Origin: Adiantum capillus-veneris
Taxonomy: Eukaryota > Streptophyta > Polypodiopsida > Polypodiales > Pteridaceae
Direction: 5' to 3'
NCBI GenBank assembly: GCA_014529385.2
Contig: CM043945.1
Span: forward strand, 149,863,741-149,927,740
DNA: 64,000 nucleotides
A program made the position numbers and the translations under genes. The notes below the pieces were generated by a model, which did not search any database, had not been told where the DNA came from, and saw only the letters and a program-made list of their open reading frames with translations. Of this stretch, positions 1 through 10,364 are shown piece after piece; the first letter of the stretch is position 1; each line of letters starts with the position of its first letter.

Positions 1-414
1 CGTCAAATTTCATTGCCTTACCAGGTATAACAGAGCCAAATGGTCCACATGGAAGAAAAACCGTCGGCCCAACAGATAGTGCCTGAATTTCTTCACTGAA
101 TAAATTGTCCCTAAAAATTCCCTTTCCGGTACTGAATAATTTCTTTCTGCAGATGATAATCGTCTACTGGCATAATAGACCGGTCGGAACCATCCTTGAC
201 TTTGTTCCTGCATCAACACACTGCCAATAGCGCAATCCGAAGCATCCACGAACACATGAAAATCCTGCCCCCAATTCGGTGCCAGCATAATCAGAGCTTT
301 GGAGAGCTGCAGTTTTAATCTTCGAAAAGCCAAATCACATTCTTGTGTCCATTCAAAATCTATAGCATGAGTTGCCTGAGTAATCGGGATTGCCAAATGC
401 GCGACAAACCGCAA
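1..414 (-). pseudogene. R1 RNase H domain (partial)
   Basis: This is the RNase H part of the R1 polyprotein and would degrade the RNA strand of the RNA:DNA hybrid during reverse transcription. Visible motifs are FVDASDCAIGSVLMQ (first catalytic Asp), PVYYASRRLS, YSVPEREFLGTIYSVKKFRHYL (catalytic Glu region) and FFFHVDHLALLYLV, in the order usual for gypsy RNase H. It continues the same frame as the RT and is separated from it by a TAG at 451-453. The C-terminal end and the connection to integrase are outside the window. Confidence 0.85.
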
Positions 415-450
415 ATGCCTCCCATGCCATCGGGCTTGACCCAGGAAAAT

Positions 451-1134
451 CTAGCACTGTTTCTGATTCCGCGGTGCAGGCGCTTCCATAATTGCGGCAA
501 TTTTATCCGGATCCAGAGAAATGCCGTCTTCAGAGATTATATGCCCCAGGAGCCTGCCCCTGCGAACAGCAAATGCACACTTTAAAGGATTCAAACTGAA
601 TTTTACCTCTCTGCATTTCGTAAAGCATAACCGTAATTGTTGCAAATGCTCCAATTGTGCTCCAAAAACATTGAGATCATCCAGAAAAATCCGCATAAAA
701 TCCGTCAAGTAAGGCCCAAAGATTTGAAACATATCCCGTTGAAAAGTGGAAGGTGCATTCCGCAATCCAACCCACATTACTGTGCAGGCAAATACTCCCC
801 ATGTGGTAATAAAAGCTGTTTTTGGTTGATCCCGCAATGCCATTCTGATTTGATTATATCCACTAAAGCCATCCAGAAAAGTATACATCTCATGTCCTGC
901 TACATCATCCAAAATGGAATCCAAAAACGGGAGAGGAAAAGGATCTGGAACAGTAGCGGCATTCAATTTCCGGTAATCCACACAAATTCGTATTTGCTTA
1001 TTTTTCTTTGGTACTACCACAATTGGAGAAATCCATTCCGGATTATCAATAGGGGTAATAAAACCCACTTCCAACAGGGGATCAATTTCCAATTTAACTT
1101 GCTTTGCCACATTCGGATTCATCCTGTACGAATG
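451..1134 (-). pseudogene. R1 reverse transcriptase domain
   Basis: This is the RT domain of the R1 polyprotein, which copies element RNA into DNA. The fingers motif is WISPIVVVPKKN followed by IRICVDYRKLNAAT. The palm A motif is TFLDGFSGYNQI, then a degraded GLRNAPSTFQR (MPFGLxNAPxTFQR class), and the catalytic box is FLDDLNVF with both aspartates kept. The C-terminal part has LLGHIISEDGISLDPDKI. The reading frame matches the protease upstream, interrupted by a TAG at 1135-1137, and ends at a TAG at 451-453 before RNase H. Catalytic residues look intact, so inactivation is through nonsense codons. Confidence 0.9.
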
Positions 1135-2367
1135 CTACTTCACGGGCACCGCATCCGGTTTCGTATGATGATAAAACTTAGGATCCAATCCCTTCATGTC
1201 CGCATATTCCCATGCAAAAACATCCTTAAACTCTGTCAGTAATTTGATCAAATCATCTCTAAAACTTGCTTCCAACTGCTTATTAATGTATATGGGCTGC
1301 GACTCCGCTTGCTCCCCAAGAAAAACCTTCTCTAATTCATCTTCCTTAACCCTTGTAATTTTTTCCATTTGCGCCTCAAACGCTCGTTCTTGCTGAATCA
1401 CGTCCTCCAGTGACTCAGGACTTGGAAGCACCTGTTGTTGGGGCTCCCCTATTCCTCCTGGAGTTCCTGAAACCCCCACCGAATGCCCTTTTGGAATCAG
1501 AGAAATATCCGCAAGGTATAGAGAAACTAAATCCGGATTTGCTTTGAGAAATTGTTCCTCTTCATCCTCTTCTAATCCTTCCACCATATTAACTGTTTCT
1601 GCTATCACCGGCCATGCTGCCTGAACTGGTTGTCGGCATGTTCCCAACATCACATGCACTTTTCTTTTACCCTTCTTTATTGTAAGCATATTTGCTTTCC
1701 AATTATGTTTTACCCTCGCTTGTCGTAACCAGGGTCTCCCCAAGATAATGTGATAATCCTGATTATGATCTTCAATATTCAAAACTACTAAGGAAACACT
1801 AAAGGACAAGCCCGCTACATCCAAAACAATACCCCGAAGTAAACCCAATGGTTGCACTCTTCGCTGATCTGCCATGCGGACTACAAAAGGTGCAGGCTCC
1901 CAATCACTGAGACCAAAACGCTCACACGCTTCTTGGGTGATAATGTTTACCCCCGCTCCTCCATCCAAGAGTACCTTGTCAATGTATGTGCCATGGTATC
2001 GAAATGAAAGTTCCGGAATATGGGTATCCGTGATCCTATTTGCCGGCAACGGGGCTGAATCATCATCCTCGCTTTCAACCTTCCCAATGGCGACTTCCCT
2101 CATCTCAGTGGCCGTTTGTCGCAGCAATGCATTATGGAAATTCGGGACCAATTTCAGCAATGAACCAGAGGTACTTGAATTAACCTCTTTCCAAACTGAA
2201 TTCCACTCCTCCTGTTCTTTAATATCACCCTTAATTCCAGCTTTCCCTTCCCTTATTTCCAGGCCTACAGTGGTTGGCATAGTCGATGGTCCTGCTGTCT
2301 TTACTGGTGGTGCGGATTGTGGCAACCAGGACACAGTATTTTTCCGCACCTCTTCCTGAGCTGTTCA
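1135..2367 (-). pseudogene. R1 aspartic protease and linker to RT
   Basis: This is the retropepsin segment of the R1 polyprotein, expected to cleave gag-pol. The active-site motif is LLDGGAGVNII (Asp with GGAGV in place of the more common DTGA/DSGA), and the second half is HIILGRPWLRQ. An acidic linker follows, then YADMKGLDPKFYHHT, the conserved lead-in to the gypsy RT. Stops at 2365-2367 (TGA) and 1135-1137 (TAG) bracket this open stretch, but the frame continues through both. The GGAGV version also occurs in R3, suggesting related lineages. Confidence 0.85.
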
Positions 2368-3942
2368 ATCGGGAATTTTCACATCGGGAGTTGGAACCAC
2401 ATTTTTACCCGATCGTGTGATTAATGAAACCGCTGGGTCAGACTCCTCCAATCCTTCAATCTGAACCATAGCCACACTAGGTTGTTTCCCTGCAGCGCGT
2501 TCCTGCTTTTTCCGATCGTATTCCATAGCTTCAGTACACTCAGATCGCTAATGACCATCCCCCAAACAGAAAAGGCATGTCTTGGGGCGATTAGGATCTC
2601 AGCCACCTCTTCTGTGGCCTCGTCCTCCCCCTTGACCACGTCCTCCTGCTTGACCTTGCAGAGGCGGCTCTGGTGTATGAGCATGAGCCATCGCCACAAC
2701 AGGCTCTTGTCCCTGCCCTATCTGTGGTTGTTGCCAGGTAGAAGAGTCCCCTCGTCTCCGACGACCCCGGCCATTGAAATAACATTCCACTGTATTATGA
2801 GTATTGGTCGTGCAAATCGCACACCACTTGTGATTCATTGCACATGCCTGAGCAGCATGGCCCGGATTCCGACATTGGGTACACCAGATTTCCTTCAGAC
2901 TTTTAGCCACTGCAGTTGATTCCGTCGATCCGGAGGATACACCTTTCCCGTGACGCTGGGATTTTTTCCGTGGTGTCTCTTCCGATTATTTTCCCGAATC
3001 GCTGTTGCCTGAGTCCGAGGAATTAGATCCTGCAGATTCCGACTCCGAACTATCACTGCCACTGTCCTGTGACTTTCGATGAGATTTCTTTCTATCTTTC
3101 TTCTTTGACTTCTTTGGATGTTCCGTATCCTCTAAAGCCTCTCCTGCTACTACAACCCTAGCAATTACAGTATCCAATGGAGTAGTTACCTTATCCACTG
3201 TCGCCATAGCCGTCCTGAGATCCTTGTTGAGCCCCCGTAAAAAATAGTCATTCAGTACTTCCGCTGCCGGTCTTTGCGCTTGAGGTACCCTCTGCAAAAG
3301 CATCCGAAATTTTGCAGCGTAATCCTCCACTGGCAATGACTTCTGCCAGAGCGTTCGAAGCTTCTCCAAATGTTGAGGGACTGTCTTTTCCGTTCGAAAC
3401 CTTCGTAGAAACGCTATGGATCCGTCAGCATACGTCTGGAAATGATCATCAGGATATTCGGACAACCATTTCGCAGCTTTCCCTGAGAATGTAGATTCAA
3501 ATACTGACTGTTGATGGAGAGAAATCACCACCCCAGGATGATTCAATCCATAAGCTTTATTGAATTGGCGTAAATGTGCACCCGGGTCTTCACTTGAAAG
3601 ACCTCGAAACCGACTATACTTAATCTGAGGATGAGCCATCACTCCTTGCCCAACTGTTCCTCCTCCCCCCGAAAAAAGCTGACAAGCACTAGGAGGTGGG
3701 GACAGTGGCAGAGATACTCCCGGACTGCTTACCGGAGACGGTGGTGGAGCAACCTATGTGGGTGAGGGTGAACGTACGACAGGAGGACATGACTGACTGC
3801 GCGGAGTACGTCTCGCTCGCCGCAACCTCCTACCACGCACTGGGCTTGGTGATGGAGATACAGATTCCTCAATCTGCGGTGAAGAAAAAACAAATTCATA
3901 TGAACCGCCTCTCCTCTGACGTCTTCCTACAATTGGAACCAC
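2368..3942 (-). pseudogene. R1 gag with three zinc knuckles
   Basis: This is the capsid/nucleocapsid precursor of R1. A retrotransposon-gag core (3642-2986) includes the motifs FSGKAAKWLSEY and NDYFLRGLNKDL and ends in a Lys- and Ser-rich tail. Three CX2CX4HX4C knuckles follow in the same frame: CTQCRNPGHAAQAC, CAICTTNTHNTVEC and CLFCLGDGH-x-RSEC, the third interrupted by a TAG at 2548-2550. Further stops are TAG 3754-3756, TAA 2986-2988 and TGA 2599-2601. The N-terminal start is uncertain because no convincing ATG stands before the Pro/Ser/Arg-rich stretch at 3942-3757. Confidence 0.85.
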
Positions 3943-4005
3943 AGGGTCAGGCGGACCCTACAACCTAGTGCGCATGCATATTCATCGCAGGCTGTTCATC
4001 ACGCA

Positions 4006-4018
4006 TCATGGTCGCCAG
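4006..4018 (-). other. R1 putative primer-binding site
   Basis: On the minus strand the LTR ends in ...CATTACA and is followed after two bases by TGGCGACCATGAT. It starts with the TGG complementary to a tRNA CCA end, as expected for a PBS. I cannot assign the tRNA. It is not the initiator-Met type used by R5, R8, R7, R9 and R10. Confidence 0.5.
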
Positions 4019-4019
4019 A

Positions 4020-4418
4020 TGTAATGGCTATTGCCCACACAGGAGCAATAGGCATTACGTGAATGATTACCCGCAACTACATTATATGAACATCAACACA
4101 CAGAATGACAAGAGAAGGAAGTACAAAGTTCACAGACACAGAACAACCCTTGCTTCATTCATTTGTAATCCAGACACAGAGTACAATAGATGATGCCATG
4201 AATATCATAGAGATTGGTTAAGTTACATCAAAAGACAAGTATGACCCTCCATATACAACCGCTGCTCCAGCGCAGATCGGGAACGGTGCACACACTCCTG
4301 TCCCATGATATCCTATGAAGAACTGCCGCTCCGGCCGCCGCATACCGCATGACTCCTGACTCCTGATCCGCAGTGTCCAGACCTCCGCAGGACCGCATGT
4401 GCGGCTAATGCCATAACA
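4020..4418 (-). repeat. R1 5' LTR
   Basis: This 399-bp segment begins TGTTATGGC and ends CATTACA on the minus strand (TG...CA borders) and lies directly outside the PBS. The matching 3' LTR is off the window, so the boundaries rest on the TG/CA ends, on the PBS, and on the interruption of the R2 gag at 4418/4419. A TATA-like TGTATATGG occurs on the minus strand near 4255. Confidence 0.7.
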
Positions 4419-5451
4419 GTAAATCCCTTAACCCTCGTGCGGTTTGATAACCCTCTCGGGTTCGGTCTTGTTCTAATGTAGCACTCTGTCGAAGCCATGC
4501 GTGCTGTGATGGCTGAGTAGCTGGTTGGTCTTGGTAGTTGGACGTCGGTGGTCGGGTAGAATGTGAGGTAACATCATACTCTTCTGAAAAGGGATTAGTC
4601 GACTTGCTAGGGGTGTAGGTGGCTCTTGGTACCTCGTCGGGGCCATAGGTCGATGCTCCTGGAACTGTTGCCTTTTCAACCTCTTCTGGGAGAATACGTT
4701 TGTATTCTCGCTCGTATCTGGCAACAAAAACAATATCCTTCCCCATAGCAGTTTCATAAGAAAATAAGTAAAGAACCTTGTCTTTGCTTAATTCATTTGT
4801 GTAGGGTTCCTTGCATCGAAAGTAAGAGAATATTCCCTCGCTTTCATGCTTGTAAATCCCTACATTCTCATTATAGGTTGGGACCCTGGTTGTTTTCTTA
4901 TCATACATAAAAAGCGCTCCAGGTGGATCAATGTTAGGAGGCGGTTCTTGGGTTTCTGAAACCATTTTCCCTTTTGCCACGTTATCCCCATATCTATTGT
5001 AATCCTCAGGGTTACTCACTATCAGATAGTGGTTTCCCTTTTCGTCTCTGAATCTGTCTCCATCATCGTAGACTCGAATTATCTCTAGTCTCTGAGCCGG
5101 TCTTTCTTCAATACAAATACACTTGCGTCCCCGATAGTCAGAATAGACTAGGGCTCCCCTCGAGTTAGTTCCTTCCAAGAAGATTATAGTGAACTGGGTT
5201 TCGTTTAAAGGATGTAGGGAGGTACTCCCTCCTAGCATTGGTCCTTCACCGTTGAAACCTACTGGCTGTTGACTCCCCATCATGAAGAAGGACTTTTCCG
5301 ACGAAGTGTCAGTATCACTACCCTCTTCAATGATTGGTGCCAATGGGTCTAGTCTCGTCTGAGTTACACTCTCTTTTGTGGACGTGGTGCTAATTTGACT
5401 TTTGACACTTTTAGCTCCCGACTTAACAAAGGCTCCTGACCTTAAATACAT
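4419..5451 (-). pseudogene. R2 gag N-terminal region, truncated by R1
   Basis: An uninterrupted reading frame starts at an ATG at 5451 (MYLRSG) and runs about 340 residues to the R1 insertion point. It is acidic and Ser/Thr-rich at first, then has a domain with KCICIEERPAQ, GNHYLIVSNPEDYNRYG and GALFMYDKKTT. The first part aligns by eye with the start of R4 gag (MNLRSG, YAICIDDHGIE, TQYVQVKNPDVIDKWG), so this is a shared gag N-terminal domain whose function I do not recognise. No zinc knuckle or capsid core is reached before the break. The last few residues before 4419 are followed by R1 LTR sequence. Confidence 0.75.
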
Positions 5452-6947
5452 AAGAATGAAAGTTTTGTTGCAAACTTAAAGCTTACCTGGACTCCTTCTT
5501 CCTGTATAGCTTTGTTATGACCTCCTTCTGGGATCTACACAAGGATGGTTAGTCTGTTCACAAGTGTTTTCCCTGAATTACCAAAAAATCTTTCAAGTAT
5601 ATACAACGACCACTTAGTCAGTCTTTTGGTGGTCCAATTTCAATTATGAAATGACGGCTGGGATCTATATAGAGAGTATGTCCTAGCAGTATAGTCACAA
5701 ATTGCAAAAAGTGTCTGATTCACTACTTCCTTAGTCTATCGCGATAGACTGACAGTTTGCTTTGGCACAATTCAATTCAAAATTGTGACTTTACCCTTGA
5801 GTTCCAGTTACCCTCTATAGCCTATCCCCCAAGTTTTGTGAAGTTTGGACACTTGGGTTGGGTTTTGGTCCCATTTTAGTATTTCAGTCGGAGCTTGATT
5901 CTCTATCTGACCCTCAGCTTGACCTTCAATGATCTAAATGCCTTGAATTTTGGTGTGTCTGCTATTTAGGCCCTGATAAAGCTCTCCCTAGGGAAAATTT
6001 GAAAGAAAAGTTCCCCAGCAAAAATTTCCTTGGTCTATCGCGATAGACTGAGCACTTTCTCCGTTTTCAGCTTTTTTCCAAAGTTTTCTCCACAGTTGGT
6101 TTAGCCTCCCCTTGTGTAGTGCATTGACCAATTTTGGCATTGTTTGGACATTTGGTCAAAGACTTCTTGCCCTTGTCTCTGAATTCAGACTCCAAACACC
6201 ATTTTTGAAGTTTTGGGGTCAAAATTGGTGTTCAAATTCACTCAATTTTTGTGAGTACCCTTGTATTGATGTGTTAAGCTTGTGGTATAAGGGTTTTTTG
6301 CTTATTGCTAGACAAACACCACCTTCACCAGTCTATCGCGATAGACTAGACAGTGAGCAATGGGGACTTAATTTTTTGTCTGTTTTTGCATAGTCTTGTT
6401 CCCTATGTCCATATAAGTCTATCCCCCAAGTTTTATGAAGTTTGGACTTATTTTGACCTCAAACTCAAGCACTTCACAAATTTCACTTTTTCTCTGACAA
6501 TTCACAACTCCATTGCACTTGAAGTGATGCAAATTTGATGACACTGCATCTTAAACTTGTGCACATCAGTCATACCTCATGACACAGTCAGTTTACCCTT
6601 GGCTAATGGTTATATCTCATCTTGGCCTCTTTAGGTTCACTTAGTGTTTCTTTATGACAATCACTTGTTTCTTTTTTTTTTTTGCGGTTTTATAGCGTTT
6701 TTCTACTCTATTTCTTCACAAGTATAACAAGCACTCAAAACCAAAAACCATAACTCCACATTATCCTATTTAACTAAATCTAACTAGTCGCAGACCTTCG
6801 GCAAGACACACGCTTCCTAGCTATCCACTACACCTCAGGATACTCTATCCTGTATCTTGTTCTAAAAGTTTAAGCTCTCTCTAGTCAAGACTAAAGTAAG
6901 CTAACCATCACACGAGTGACATAGATCTCCCTACTTAAGGTCTTGTG
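5452..6947 (-). repeat. R2 untranslated leader with about 298-bp palindrome-centred repeats
   Basis: This non-coding stretch between PBS and gag holds three near-identical palindromes at 5733-5750, 6033-6048 and 6330-6347 (core GTCTATCGCGATAGAC). Their centres are 299 and 298 bp apart. Flanking text also recurs, for example CCCCCAAGTTTTRTGAAGTTTGG near 5826 and 6423, so these are degenerate tandem units of about 299 bp. A fourth, shorter copy (CTATCGCGATAG, 7300-7311) lies in the LTR. No ORF of note is present. Confidence 0.8.
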
Positions 6948-6965
6948 TCCCCGGTAGCGGCGCCA
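6948..6965 (-). other. R2 primer-binding site (Tat/Athila type)
   Basis: The minus strand reads TGGCGCCGCTACCGGGGA one base inside the LTR end (TAAAACA). This is close to the TGGCGCCGTTGCC type attributed to Asp-tRNA priming in Athila/Tat elements. It fixes the left LTR border at 6967. Confidence 0.8.
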
Positions 6966-6966
6966 A

Positions 6967-7899
6967 TGTTTTAGGGCAAAACTACTCCCCTGTTCATACT
7001 CACAAGCACGACACAGACAATATACTTATCATCCGATGACACGACTAACCTGTAGGTGCACGTAGGCAATCTCGTTAGCTTGTCAGGCTGAGACCAATCT
7101 ACACATACGCACTTTTATGATGCATCAATCACTAACCCTGGTAGAATGCAGCCCACTCTATCCCTAAACGCTCACAACACCGTTTACACGTCCAATGAAC
7201 TCGGAATCGCATCAAACTTACTAGGCATCATCCTCTCACTAGGACATACTTACCTATAAGTCTAATCTCACCAGATTTGAACCCTAGCTATCTCAAATAC
7301 TATCGCGATAGACCAACATGTCATAATCCAAAAGTGGGCGAAGCTTAAGTTTATCAGTATCTATGTGTATCTAATCTCTTTCTCATTCCATGAAGCACTT
7401 GGTTATTGAAAACAGACACCGTTTGTGCTACTTACAAGCAAAACAAGCTCGAGGAAGAATCGATCGTGATCAACTCGAAACGGCGAATGCGTGGCGTGGG
7501 CGCGTAGCTCTCGGAGAGACTACCGCGATGGTGTGGTCGCGTCGTGAATCCGGTGAGGGAGAAGCGCGTAGCGAAGAGGATAAGACACACACACACACAC
7601 ACTCTCTCTCTCCCTCTCAGACTCGTACAACACAGGATTAATATTCAAAAAATGTTGTCCAAAAAATGGTTCTAAGGTGACTTTTATACTTTAGTCACCT
7701 TAGCTCAAAAATGTACATGGGGTTCTCTTTCTCATGATTACAAAGTGGGAATAAATCTGAGTCCTGACTAACTGACTAATATTTACATAATCCAGACGAA
7801 TGGATCAAAATGATAAGACGTCTTTGACATAAAAAATGGAATTTGATATGATTTACAAGATGGGCTCATTACAACAGTTGGACCAATGGGGCTCCAACA
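6967..7899 (-). repeat. R2 5' LTR
   Basis: About 933 bp with minus-strand ends TGTTGGAGC... and ...TAAAACA. The right border is set by TG and by resumption of R3 sequence at 7900. Contents include a palindrome copy at 7300-7311, a (CA)n then (CT)n tract at 7585-7617, and an 11-bp-stem hairpin (7672-7703) whose loop carries a TATA-like motif on the minus strand. The partner LTR is outside the window. Confidence 0.7.
7672..7703 (-). promoter_or_regulatory. Hairpin with TATA-like loop in R2 LTR
   Basis: The perfect inverted repeat CTAAGGTGACT / AGTCACCTTAG has arms at 7672-7682 and 7693-7703 and a 10-base loop. On the minus strand the loop reads AAAGTATAAA. Position in the LTR and orientation fit a core promoter, but this is inferred from sequence only. 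Confidence 0.4.
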
Positions 7900-8720
7900 A
7901 ATAGCCTAGTAATTAAAGGTATCACCACTTGGGAAGCGGTCACCACCAATGTGATCCAATTGGAGGATAATTCAATGATTCAAGGAGAAAGAGTGTATGT
8001 TGAGCCTAAATCTACTAGCTCGCAAGCATCAGGGCATGAGCCAATTACCATACAGCCTATTGCTAAAGAGCCAAAGAAATCTGAGATGACTTTAGTAGAC
8101 CTCACCAAGGCCATTCAAGAAAGTCTTAGAGACAATTGTGCTCCACAAAACAACCATATGTATCCAAGAAGGGAGCAACTTGGTGCTCAGTTTGCTATGG
8201 TCCACATATTACCAATGAATGCCCTGCGTTTAGAGTAAAATTTAATGGGAATTGCAATGCATTTGGGAGATATGGTCATTAAGCCAAGGATTGCATAGTA
8301 TTTAAACATGCAATGGCCAAAAATAGACCAACCTTAGCATGGACAAACACACCCCACGTGCATACATTGATACGGCCCCACCTTTTGAACAATTGTCACA
8401 ACACATGGTCCCTAGGGCCTAGAATGTTGTTCAAACAACACCATTACCACCTCTAGTGCTAGGACCGCAACTTTCACATCTGAGAATCACTTCTAAGAAT
8501 CAAGTGGGTTGTGAGTCATCTATTGCTTGTGTGGATTGCGAGGATGAGTTATACCCTAATGTTGCCTATGGGATTGATGCACTTGAACAAAGTCCACAGT
8601 ACTACATGGAGGACTATTGGCGATAAGTCATACCTGTCTATCAAGTAGCTGCTCTTGCGGCAAGAGGCCAAAATATCAATTTCATTGCCAAGAGACCACC
8701 TCTTCAATGCTACGTGTAAC
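7900..8720 (+). pseudogene. R3 gag remnant with zinc knuckle
   Basis: This is a plus-strand gypsy gag fragment that starts mid-gene at the R2 insertion point. The readable part (7951-8238) includes MTLVDLTKAIQESL. Beyond it lies a decayed knuckle near 8250-8300, read as CNAFGRYGH-x-AKDC with an in-frame stop. Further text near 8640-8710 (YQVAALAARGQNINF in one frame) is coding-like. No intact frame remains. R3 is the oldest layer on the left side, because both R2 and R4 interrupt it. Confidence 0.6.
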
Positions 8721-10200
8721 ATTTAATGGCCTAAAAACTTGTGTGTAGCGGAAATTAGCATTAACATAGTGGGCATTTCATTAGAATAGATTCCTAATGA
8801 GAATTACAAGAGTGCTTGGGTGGAGAGAGCAACAAAAATCATAACACCTAGTTAGATAGCATGAACAATAATTTCAAAAGAGAGAAAAATTAAGCTATTG
8901 ACAACAGTTGAGAACCGGATTTGCATGCAGCCGGTCCCCCCTCCAAAAGGCTTTGTATTATGGTTTCTCCCATCAAGAGAGACATTGTACAATACAATTC
9001 TTTGTGTTCCTTCAAGACTAGCTAGTGCAATGAAGATGAAAGCTTCATGCACTAAGCAAAACACTTAGCAAACACGACATTAATTATTCCCGGTCTCAGA
9101 CCCAAGACCTCACACACCTTCGAATATGGTGAGAGCTAGCAGGGTATGAGAGTAGATTGAGAGGAAGAAGGAGTATCTTACGAGAAAGATGTACATCTCC
9201 TCACATAATCACTCATATTAGCATATCTTAGCTTAGTAATTAGCATGGTAGAGGAGATGAGCATGCATTGAAGCTTGGATCTTGGTTGGATTTGCATCCA
9301 CATGCCAAGAGTGTGTCGATGTAGGCTTCTATCACACAAGCTTGGAGTAGGTGATGAGCTCTCCATTAAAGCTTGGGAAAAGATAGTCTTCTTTACTTCA
9401 CACATGATATTGTGTGAGTGTGTGTGTGATAATGCCTTGCAAAATTCAGTCCCCTCTCTCTCTTGGGCGATCCCCCTCTTGCTATTTGCTCTTCCTCTAC
9501 CCTCATTGGACCTCCCCAGGTCAAGCCCCTTTCCCCTTTTGTGAGAGCTTTAGGTAATTTAATAATTCAACTAAACTCTCATTGGACCCCTTTGCCTCCT
9601 GGCCAATAGGAATCAGGCAAGCCATTGGGTTGTTGAATGCTCATTGGACCCCTTGGAAGACTGTCCAATAGTCTTCTAGAGGACTTAATTCTCATTGGTT
9701 CTTTTATTAAGTGTTTTTAAATTAATTAAACTAGATTTACTCTAGCCTAATTCTCATTGGTCCACCTCAAAGGCCATCCAATAGGAATTGGGTACACCTT
9801 GTGGGCATCTGGCCTAGGGGGCTGACATGTGTCCCTCATTCCCTTTGTGTAAAGGGAGCTTGTGTGTGTGTGTGGCTTTCTCTCTCATCCCCTACATGCA
9901 AGGCTCGCCCCCTCCCAAGTAGGGATTGCAAAGACTTTTTTGTACACACACAAAGCATCCAATTCCCTTAAGGTTGACCTTTGGACACAACCTTTGAATT
10001 TTGGAACCTTAGCATTTTGGAAGTCTTAATGGGCTGAACCTTAGGGTCTTTTTAGCCCATTGTTTCACATGGATCTTTTGCAGATGGCCCCCCCTTTGGA
10101 TCCCTATTTTCCCTCCTTTAGATCCCTACTGTGGCCGGTCTGCTAGCTTAACCAATATTCTAGATTTTTCTCCCCTGGCACTTCTCCATATTAAATGATC
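8721..10200. other. Unassigned insertion-like stretch with ATTGG/CCAAT units
   Basis: No gene is visible. The segment separates two coding remnants of R3 and is probably an insertion, possibly a solo LTR, but I could not find matching ends or a target-site duplication. It contains short GT runs near 9414-9428 and 9851-9863, and an unusual cluster of CTCATTGG and CCAATAG motifs at 9502-9784. Confidence 0.4.
9502..9784. repeat. Cluster of CTCATTGG/CCAATAG inverted units
   Basis: CTCATTGG occurs at 9502, 9578, 9640, 9691 and 9753. In three cases CCAATAG follows at exactly +25 bp (9603, 9665, 9778). Each complete unit is therefore a 32-bp imperfect hairpin with an ATTGG/CCAAT stem. Confidence 0.75.
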
Positions 10201-10364
10201 AGTTTAACATGAGAAAATCATTTAGGAGAATTAGATATTGATTATTATGACACTACGAGTATGGGGGTCCACGTCGTGTAGCCTAGTGTCCTATTAGACT
10301 ACAAAATAATGCCACACTAATGCAAACAAATCAAGCGAGCACATCTACAATGCCAATATTCATG

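Larger units (their letters stand above)
1..4418 (-). mobile_element. R1: Ty3/gypsy LTR retrotransposon, cut by window edge
   Basis: Reading the minus strand from 4418 leftward gives a 5' LTR, a primer-binding site, a gag with three zinc knuckles, an aspartic protease, a reverse transcriptase and the start of RNase H. Integrase and the 3' LTR lie beyond the window. RT motifs such as FLDGFSGYNQI and the order gag-PR-RT-RH place it in Ty3/gypsy, close to the Tat/Athila side (inference from motif style only). It sits inside the gag gene of R2, whose reading frame stops being recognisable exactly at 4418/4419. The whole coding region stays in one frame but carries seven nonsense codons, so it is a dead copy. 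Confidence 0.9.
4419..7899 (-). mobile_element. R2: gypsy (Tat/Athila-like) element, 5' part only
   Basis: Only the upstream end of this minus-strand element is visible: 5' LTR (6967-7899), a PBS of the TGGCGCCGCTACCGGGGA type, a 1.5-kb leader with palindrome-bearing repeats, and the N-terminal part of gag. The rest was separated when R1 inserted at 4418/4419 and must lie left of the window. The PBS resembles that of Athila/Tat elements. R2 and R4 share PBS class, leader design and a homologous gag N-terminus, so they are distant relatives. Confidence 0.85.

Noticed and set aside
637-1242. 201-codon plus-strand frame over the R1 RT
   Set aside because: It is antisense to a clear RT and has no recognisable motif. 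Open only because the sense frame is open.
4313-4498. Small minus-strand frame across the R1/R2 border
   Set aside because: It spans the junction of two elements in a frame different from the R2 gag and has no motif.
7390-7641. 83-codon plus-strand frame in the R2 LTR
   Set aside because: It lies wholly within an LTR, ends in a CA/CT simple repeat and shows no domain.
8740-10200. Solo LTR with ends TGTGTAGCGG... and ...GGCA or similar
   Set aside because: I could not find convincing CA end, partner LTR or 5-bp duplication, so the stretch is left unassigned.
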